In this document: piece after piece, positions 33,048-37,845 of the stretch
How the letters are laid out: the number at the start of each line of letters is the position of its first letter
Numbering within the stretch: position 1 is the stretch's first letter
Assembly: GCA_038214535.1 (NCBI GenBank)
Contig: JBBQRS010000044.1
Span: 1 to 37,845 of the forward strand
DNA: 37,845 nucleotides
Origin: JBBQRS01 sp038214535
Lineage (GTDB): Bacteria; Chloroflexota; Anaerolineae; CG2-30-64-16
Direction of reading: 5' to 3'
The notes under the pieces: generated by a model
The model's input: only the letters and a program-made list of their open reading frames with translations
Database searches by the model: none
What the model was told of the DNA's origin: nothing
Made by a program: the position numbers and the translations under genes

Positions 33048-34367
33048 CTATTCATCTCCTGTGGCATGGCGTAATCGAGTATATCGGTCCACGTGCGACT
33101 CGGTCGTGATCAGCGGCAGATAGAGCCGCAGCCCGGGTGGCGTGCTGGTTACTGTCGTAGTAGCCGTTGGCGTGCTGGTTGCTGTGACCGTGGCCGTCGG
33201 TGTGCTGGTTGCTGTTGCCGTAGCCGTCGGTGTGCTAGTTGCTGTCGTCGTAGCGGTCGGTGTGATGGTTGCTGTCGTCGTAGCGGTCGGCGTGCTGGTT
33301 GCTGTTGCGATAGTTGTGGCCGTCGCAGTGGATGTCACCGTAAATGTGACTGTGGGCGTGATATGACCCGCATCGCCCATCTCGTCATAGGACAAACCGT
33401 TGTCGTTATTCCACAACGTATCCTTCTCCGTGAAATCCAAGACCTTGTCGAACACCATCAGCGGCCCCATCGCGAAATGCGCGTTACGAGGCTGGTTGTA
33501 GCGCAGCGACACGCCGCCGATCCGCAAGTCTTCCGCGTAGCCCTCGACGACCGGGCTATCCACGATTGAGAATAGCCCCTGATCCCAGTTGGCGCTATCT
33601 TCGGGCATCATCCCCACAGGTCGGTAGACGTGTGAACGGACCTGGTCTTTATCCGGGTCATGTGTGAAGAACACCAGGTTCCACGCGTTTTGCTGCAAGC
33701 CCGGCAAGCCGTCGCACAGAGCGTTCTGCGGGTTGGTCGGGTCGCCATTGTTGACGATGTAAATTGCCCCGCCTTCGCGATTGAGGAAAAGCTGCTCGCC
33801 GCCGCGCCCACACCCCTCCTCGCGCGACCAGATCATATCGTAGAAGCCGATTACGCCGCTGTAATCGCCCACGGGATAGAGCCAGACGGCGTAGGTGCGT
33901 GGGACATGCCCGGTCACGTCAATGTCCGTGCCGGTATAGTCCTCTTTTGGGATTACCAACCAATCTGCTTCGCTGCCATCCCAATACGCTGCGTGGCGAT
34001 AGATGTGACCTGTCGTTGCCGGCACACCGTTACCGCTGGGCGTCGCGTCCAGTGCGCCCACCAGGTCAACGCGCACATCCATCGCGCCCGGTTCGTTCAT
34101 GGGCCAATAATGCAAGAGATGCGAGGTCAGATCCGAAGTCGCATCAGGAGCAACACGATCGGCATAGGCCATGCCGGCACTCCAGGCGTCGCGTCCGCCG
34201 GATGACAGGGCCACATTCCTGGTCGCGAGCGGTCCCATCAGCCCGGTCAACGGCCGGTCCAGACCGGATGGCCAGAACATGAGAATGAAAATCAGCATTG
34301 CGAGAACGTGCAATGCCGCTAACGGATAGGTTCGTCCGTTTGCCCTTAATGAAATTTGATGAGTCAT
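33048..34367 (-). CDS. Secreted LamG-like protein with TP-repeat linker and YLPL tail
   Basis: About 439 residues, first gene of the operon. I use ATG 34367 (MTHQISLR), because the next two proteins start M-[AV]-[HY]-Q and share the following basic/hydrophobic leader ending in PSG; an in-frame ATG at 34385 is possible. A concanavalin-like LamG domain runs from LLHYWPMNEPG (about 75) to MGPLMVFDKVLDF (about 325), with a Cys pair in REEGCGRGGEQ and NALCDGLPG. A linker of ten-residue T-P-T-A-T units follows, then LRLYLPLITTE and a short tail. Likely carbohydrate-binding and cell-surface. A promoter lies about 75 bases upstream. Confidence 0.8.
   Translation of the reverse strand: MTHQISLRANGRTYPLAALHVLAMLIFILMFWPSGLDRPLTGLMGPLATRNVALSSGGRDAWSAGMAYADRVAPDATSDLTSHLLHYWPMNEPGAMDVRVDLVGALDATPSGNGVPATTGHIYRHAAYWDGSEADWLVIPKEDYTGTDIDVTGHVPRTYAVWLYPVGDYSGVIGFYDMIWSREEGCGRGGEQLFLNREGGAIYIVNNGDPTNPQNALCDGLPGLQQNAWNLVFFTHDPDKDQVRSHVYRPVGMMPEDSANWDQGLFSIVDSPVVEGYAEDLRIGGVSLRYNQPRNAHFAMGPLMVFDKVLDFTEKDTLWNNDNGLSYDEMGDAGHITPTVTFTVTSTATATTIATATSTPTATTTATITPTATTTATSTPTATATATSTPTATVTATSTPTATTTVTSTPPGLRLYLPLITTESHVDRYTRLRHATGDE
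33142..33321. repeat. 30-base minisatellite, six units
   Basis: Units start at 33142, 33172, 33202, 33232, 33262 and 33292 with exact 30-base spacing, each opening GTG(C/A)T(G/A)GTT. On the minus strand each codes a ten-residue T-S-T-P-T-A-T-x-T-x unit of the surface-protein linker. Confidence 0.95.
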
Positions 34368-34439
34368 CAACCCGCTTTGCTGCATCTATGCCTGGGGACA
34401 TATTCCTCGCTGTCAATTAAAAGCGAGATTACTTTGTGT

Positions 34440-34468
34440 AGTTTAGCACGGGCTGCGCGGGGAGGCAA
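34440..34468 (-). promoter_or_regulatory. Promoter of the surface-protein operon
   Basis: On the minus strand TTGCCT (34468-34463), 17-base spacer, TAAACT (34445-34440), with a TG extension before the -10. Confidence 0.5.
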
Positions 34469-34493
34469 AAGGAGTGAGACGCGAGGCGTTTGG

Positions 34494-34613
34494 ACCACGA
34501 AGACGCGAAGGAGCACGAAGATCGCGAAGCACGAAGACCGCGAAGGGATGTCCGGTTCCCTCTCCCACTGGGAGACAGTGTCCCCGGTAATCCGGGGAGG
34601 GTCAGGGTGAGGG
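34494..34613. repeat. Family F and family C repeats side by side
   Basis: 34494-34548 is made of ACGAAG/CGCGAAG words like the repeat at 25043-25123. 34556-34613 is a family C element; 34572-34613 is the exact inverted copy of 8338-8379. It lies between the MttB gene stop and the surface-operon promoter. Confidence 0.85.
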
Positions 34614-34619
34614 AGTGCG

Positions 34620-36041
34620 CTACAACTCCGCCCGCGCGCTCGCCACAATCCGATCCAGTTCGCGGCTGATGGCCTCATCCAGCGGCTCCGGCGTGTGTCG
34701 CGCCAGCAGCGTATCCTTCGCGGCGACGGCGCGGGCGTGCAGGTCGCTGCCGCCCCCTTCCAGCCAGGTGGACCAGTAGTTGCGATCCAGCAGTTGCGGG
34801 AACCACAGCTCCTTGCGGAAGTGCTGCACCGTGTGCGGCTGCGCCAGGAATTGCCCGTCGTGCCCCACCTCGCGGATCACGTCCAGCCCCAGCGTCGCGT
34901 CGCTCACCTCGATCCCGCCGAGGATGCGCTCGATGTAGCCGATCAACTCGTGTTGCAACAGCAGCATCGGCAGCGACGCGCCCTGATCCACGCCGCCGAT
35001 CCCCAGGTGGCCGAAGATGTCGGCCCCCGCCAGCGCGCCCGATAGCAGCGTGCTGGCCGACTCGATGCCCGCCTGCCCGTCGGGGAGCTTGCTGTCGGTG
35101 AGGCCGACGTTGACATAAACAGGCAGCCCATAACGCTTGCCCATCTGCGTCATCGCCACGGCCATCAGCGCCTGTTCCGGCCCCGCGAAGATCATCTGCG
35201 TGGTGCGCATGTCAAAGGCGTGAGGGATGCCGCCGTAGCATACGGCCAGCCCCGGCTTGATGAGCTGGGTGATGCAGACGCCCGCCAGGATTTCGGCGTT
35301 CTCCTGCGCCAGCGTACCGGCCAGCGTCCCCGGCGCGGTCGCGCCCACTTGCGCCATCGGGCCGATGGGGACGGGCAGCGAGAAGCGCGCCGTCTCGAAG
35401 AGCAGGTCAATGCCGTGGAAGGGGAACTTGAGCGGGCTGATCGGTTCGAGGAAGGGAAAGACCGCCGGATAGCGCGCGGCGTCCGCCTCGCTGCCCGCGA
35501 CCGCGGCCAACACCTCCAGCACGTAGCGGGCCGAGGGGCGGTCGTTGAAGAAGAAGAGGATCGGCTTGCGGGTGTGTTTGAGCAGCGTCGCAGCCACCTC
35601 GACGCAGCGATAACTCGCCGGAATCTCGTGCGGATCGGCCATCGCGCCGACCACGGTGATGCGGGGCAGCGCGTCCCCGATGCGCGCCGCCGTCTCGACA
35701 TCGGGCAATGTGGCATAACGCCGTTCGCGACTGTCGTCCGTCAGCCACAGCGCCTGCCCGCCTGAGGTATTGTAGTTGCGTTTGCCCACCCCGAACGCGG
35801 CCTGTTTGTCCCGGTCGCGCCCGTAGAGCGTGAACTGCTTGCCCGCCGTCGCCAGGCAGCCCTCGATGACCGCCTCGGGGATGCGCACGATCTCTGTATT
35901 CGCATCCACATCGGCCCCGGCTTCGCGGAACAGGCGCAGCATCTCGGGATGCGGCACGCGCACGCCCACGGTGCGCAATATTTCCAGCGAGGCGTCGTGC
36001 AGCCGGTCAAGGGCTTCGGGTTCAAGGACGGTCAGGCGCAT
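34620..36041 (-). CDS. MttB-like (non-pyrrolysine) trimethylamine methyltransferase family protein, copy 1
   Basis: A 473-residue TIM-barrel protein of the MttB superfamily. Recognised parts: an N-terminal HDASLEILRTVGVRVPHPEML helix, KPILFFFNDRPSARYVLEV, PIGPMAQVGATAPGTLAGTLAQ, and the late VGLTDSKLPDGQAGIESAS...GALAGADIFGHLGI block near the site where true MttB has pyrrolysine. There is no in-frame UAG inside the gene, so it belongs to the large non-Pyl branch (MtgB-like), whose tested members demethylate quaternary amines such as glycine betaine or carnitine onto a corrinoid protein. No corrinoid protein is in the window. A second, distant paralogue lies directly upstream; the gap of 193 bases holds a palindrome. 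Confidence 0.85.
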   Translation of the reverse strand: MRLTVLEPEALDRLHDASLEILRTVGVRVPHPEMLRLFREAGADVDANTEIVRIPEAVIEGCLATAGKQFTLYGRDRDKQAAFGVGKRNYNTSGGQALWLTDDSRERRYATLPDVETAARIGDALPRITVVGAMADPHEIPASYRCVEVAATLLKHTRKPILFFFNDRPSARYVLEVLAAVAGSEADAARYPAVFPFLEPISPLKFPFHGIDLLFETARFSLPVPIGPMAQVGATAPGTLAGTLAQENAEILAGVCITQLIKPGLAVCYGGIPHAFDMRTTQMIFAGPEQALMAVAMTQMGKRYGLPVYVNVGLTDSKLPDGQAGIESASTLLSGALAGADIFGHLGIGGVDQGASLPMLLLQHELIGYIERILGGIEVSDATLGLDVIREVGHDGQFLAQPHTVQHFRKELWFPQLLDRNYWSTWLEGGGSDLHARAVAAKDTLLARHTPEPLDEAISRELDRIVASARAEL

Positions 36042-36234
36042 GATTCACTCTTTTCCTGCACCTAATTACGCGAATTGCACGAAAGAATCTTCAAATCTAT
36101 CCGAATATTCCCAGATCATCATGTCTTTCCCTTCGTAGTGACGGCTTCAGCCGTTAGGGTAGCATAACGGCTGAAGCCGTCACTACGAAGGGGCGCCGTG
36201 CAGTTTTCGGATGGATACTTCGCGTAATTCGGTG
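36042..36234. repeat. Mosaic intergenic region with palindrome family B, copy 2
   Basis: Perfect 28-base arms (36129-36156 and 36165-36192) with an eight-base loop form family B copy 2, followed by the CAGTTTTCGGATGGA tail also found at 7254-7268. The outer part has inverted pieces GCACCTAATTACGCG (near 36059) and CGCGTAATTCGGTGC (36218-36232), so the region is a nested inverted repeat. No gene is seen in it. Confidence 0.85.
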
Positions 36235-37713
36235 CTAATTCTCTGTCACAGCGGCGCGCGCTGTCTGATAGATGCGCTCCACCTGGTCACGGCGGGACGC
36301 ATCCAGCTCGTACTCGTGGCGCGCGATCCGTTCGGCGACCTCCGCGCGCAGCCGGTCTTCCAACCTCGGTTGCCCAGCTTTGACCCACGCGCCGATGGCC
36401 GCGCGTTGGAAGTGGCGTGGATACCAGGTCGTGCCGCGGTTTAGCTCGTTCTTCGACCGCATGTAGTCACCCAGCGTGCTGTCCAACCCCATGAACCCCC
36501 GCACGATGCCCGCGCGAATCTCTTCGATCCACGCGTCGTCTTCGGCGTCGGTCAGGTCTACGCCGCGGATCGCGCGCTGCACCCAATCGCGGATTTCGCA
36601 GTCGAGGATGAGCTGGGTCGGGCTGAAGATCTCATCCAGGCTGAGCGTGCCCGCGGAGCCGAACCAGCGCGCCCCCAGGTGCGCGCCCACGGCCATGATC
36701 GCGGCCTTCTCGGCGGCCGATTGCAGGTCGGGGATCTTCGACATCACGTGGATGTTGCCCGGCGCGCCGCTCGTCTGGTGGCCGTAGAAGCGGTTGAGGT
36801 CCATGGACAACATCTGATCGAGCAGGTTTTCGGGCGAGCCGAAGACCTGCGCCCCCGCGCGCAGATCGAAGGGGAAAATCTCCGCGTGGAACGTGACGGG
36901 CTTGTCGGTGAGCGTCTGCATACAGATCATCCCGCCGATCACCTCAGCCGCGGCCAGCGCCAGCGCGCCCAGCGGCTCGATCGGGGCGTTCGCGCCGGTG
37001 CTGGGCATGCTGCCTATGGTGACGTGATCCAGCCGGTCCATACACGCCAGCACCACGGCGATAGACTCGCCGCCGAAACGCAGCGGGCTGGGCACGTATA
37101 CCGGCAGCCCGCGGATCGGTTCACCCATCACCTCGGCCATATCGAGCAGGTAATTGACGGTGAGCGGCGAGGTCGGGTCCACGGGGTTGGCCCCCTGGCG
37201 CGCGTAGAGCGCGGCGATGCGATATTGTGCGATCGGCTGCACGTCGGGATGCTCGTCCACCGGGATGCCGGGCGGCGCGCCGTAGACCCGCTCACCGGCG
37301 AAGCTATCCATGAACTTCGTCATTTCGATCAGCGCGTCGGTGGTCATCGGGATGACGGCATCGGTATTGGGGTCGTGCAGGTTGAGCGTGTAGGAACTGA
37401 CGGTGAGATGCAGCAAGCCGTCATCGGGGGGTGGCGCTGCGCGCCCGCGCGCGGCGAGATAGCGCCGCTGCGCCTCGATGTGCTCCTCGACCATGGCCGG
37501 TTCGAAGAAGACGCGGTTGCCCCCGACCCGGTGTCCGGCGGCGCGCAGGCGTTCCAGCGCCGTCTCGTGCCGCACCTCCATGCCGACCTCCTGCAGGATG
37601 CGCTTCGCAAGCGCGTCCACGCGGGCCGACTGCTCCTCGCTGATCAGCGCGGGCCGCGTGAAGCGCAGCGGGTTGATTTCCTCCGTCGCCGGGCGCGGCG
37701 TGTAACGTGGCAA
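36235..37713 (-). CDS. MttB-like (non-pyrrolysine) methyltransferase family protein, copy 2
   Basis: A 492-residue MttB-superfamily protein. Landmarks: EEINPLRFTRPALISEEQ near the N-terminus, SSYTLNLHDPNTDAVIPMT, GSMPSTGANAPIEPLGAL, and KIPDLQSAAEKAAIMAVGAHLGARWFGSAG, which corresponds to the PDxQA..EKA block of the family. No internal UAG; the gene ends with a TAG that is followed by repeats, so readthrough as pyrrolysine is not supported. I place the start at TTG 37713 (PRYTPRPATEE), with AGGAG eight bases upstream; the frame is open to an ATG at 37785 but crosses a family D-like repeat piece. The pair probably acts on different methylated amines. Confidence 0.8.
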   Translation of the reverse strand: MPRYTPRPATEEINPLRFTRPALISEEQSARVDALAKRILQEVGMEVRHETALERLRAAGHRVGGNRVFFEPAMVEEHIEAQRRYLAARGRAAPPPDDGLLHLTVSSYTLNLHDPNTDAVIPMTTDALIEMTKFMDSFAGERVYGAPPGIPVDEHPDVQPIAQYRIAALYARQGANPVDPTSPLTVNYLLDMAEVMGEPIRGLPVYVPSPLRFGGESIAVVLACMDRLDHVTIGSMPSTGANAPIEPLGALALAAAEVIGGMICMQTLTDKPVTFHAEIFPFDLRAGAQVFGSPENLLDQMLSMDLNRFYGHQTSGAPGNIHVMSKIPDLQSAAEKAAIMAVGAHLGARWFGSAGTLSLDEIFSPTQLILDCEIRDWVQRAIRGVDLTDAEDDAWIEEIRAGIVRGFMGLDSTLGDYMRSKNELNRGTTWYPRHFQRAAIGAWVKAGQPRLEDRLRAEVAERIARHEYELDASRRDQVERIYQTARAAVTEN

Positions 37714-37737
37714 AGTGGTTTCTCCTGTGTCTTCGCT

Positions 37738-37761
37738 CGTAGTGCGCAAACCAGTGCGCCG
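37738..37761. repeat. Half copy of palindrome family D
   Basis: CGTAGTGCGCAAACCAGTGCGC resembles one arm of 17929-17986. It lies just upstream of the preferred start of the MttB-like gene and argues against the longer start. Confidence 0.6.
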
Positions 37762-37813
37762 GGCCATGGGCAAAAGAATGCGCACAACGACCGGGCAAAA
37801 CCATAATCGAGTT

Positions 37814-37841
37814 GTTATAAGCGCACCCCGAGCTGGGGCAA
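37814..37841 (-). promoter_or_regulatory. Possible promoter of the MttB-like gene
   Basis: On the minus strand TTGCCC (37841-37836), 16-base spacer, TATAAC (37819-37814), about 100 bases before TTG 37713. It is at the window edge and weaker than the others. Confidence 0.35.
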
Positions 37842-37845
37842 CCCC

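Noticed and set aside
33142..33321. 30-base periodic repeat as a possible CRISPR array
   Set aside because: Units are adjacent with no spacers, lie inside a coding frame, and no cas gene is present.
33142..33366. Plus-strand frame of Val/Ala repeats that looks like a membrane protein
   Set aside because: It is the complement of the Thr/Pro/Ala linker repeat in the surface protein, a low-complexity artefact.
34620..36237. TAG stop codons of both MttB-like genes as pyrrolysine codons
   Set aside because: Both TAGs are terminal and are followed by palindromic repeats, not by a continuing family sequence. The family block at the usual site is sense-coded.
36679..37806. 375-codon open frame antisense to an MttB-like gene
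   Set aside because: Shadow frame, Arg/Gly/His-rich, no recognisable features.

Overview
The window reads as a chromosomal segment of a GC-rich bacterium, most likely a Chloroflexota of the Anaerolineae/Caldilineae type. The basis is recognition, not a database search: Thr/Pro/Ala-rich surface linkers ending in a YLPL-type motif, two non-pyrrolysine MttB-like methyltransferases plus a URO-D-fold protein, a full-length Lhr helicase, and intergenic gaps full of short palindromic repeats. No rRNA, tRNA, phage gene, transposase or CRISPR array is visible. Most genes are ordinary metabolism; the accessory material is in the surface-protein operon and in the DNA between genes.

Layout. 1-3.1 kb: nitroreductase (+), URO-D-family protein (-), cytosolic TIM-barrel glycosidase (+). 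3.1-7.2 kb (-): a lipoprotein M16 zinc peptidase, a small membrane protein and CutC, the last two 19 bases apart. 7.4-8.2 kb (+): an AqpZ-like aquaporin interrupted by two compensating one-base indels. 8.4-13.1 kb (+): Lhr. 13.2-15.3 kb (+): a tight two-gene unit, a PIN-like nuclease with two C-terminal beta-rich repeats followed by a DUF4268-like protein; this is the best candidate for an undescribed system. 15.4-17.6 kb (-): a secreted lectin/DUF1080-like protein and a secreted alpha/beta hydrolase. 18.0-19.2 kb (-): AspC/TyrB-type aminotransferase. 19.3-20.2 kb (+): methyltransferase. 20.2-23.8 kb (-): heterodimeric ABC exporter with one degenerate ATP site. 24.0-26.2 kb (+): HAD phosphatase and Zn-dependent alcohol dehydrogenase. 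26.2-27.0 kb (-): two MNT nucleotidyltransferase genes, one frameshifted, with no HEPN partner. 27.1-28.3 kb (+): MFS transporter. 28.4-34.4 kb (-): three-gene operon of large secreted proteins with related leaders. 34.6-37.7 kb (-): two MttB-like proteins.

Control signals are unusually legible. Good sigma70-type promoters with 17-18 base spacers precede many genes. In four of them the -10 hexamer ends exactly six bases before the start codon, with no Shine-Dalgarno site, which predicts leaderless mRNAs; other genes have strong AGGAGG sites. Nearly every gap holds a palindrome from one of at least six families. One 33-base family has four copies directly after plus-strand stop codons, with paired substitutions that keep the arms complementary.

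Four indels break reading frames. Three are single bases in or next to homopolymers and could be assembly errors; the fourth is a perfect 11-base tandem duplication and looks like a real, possibly reversible, mutation.
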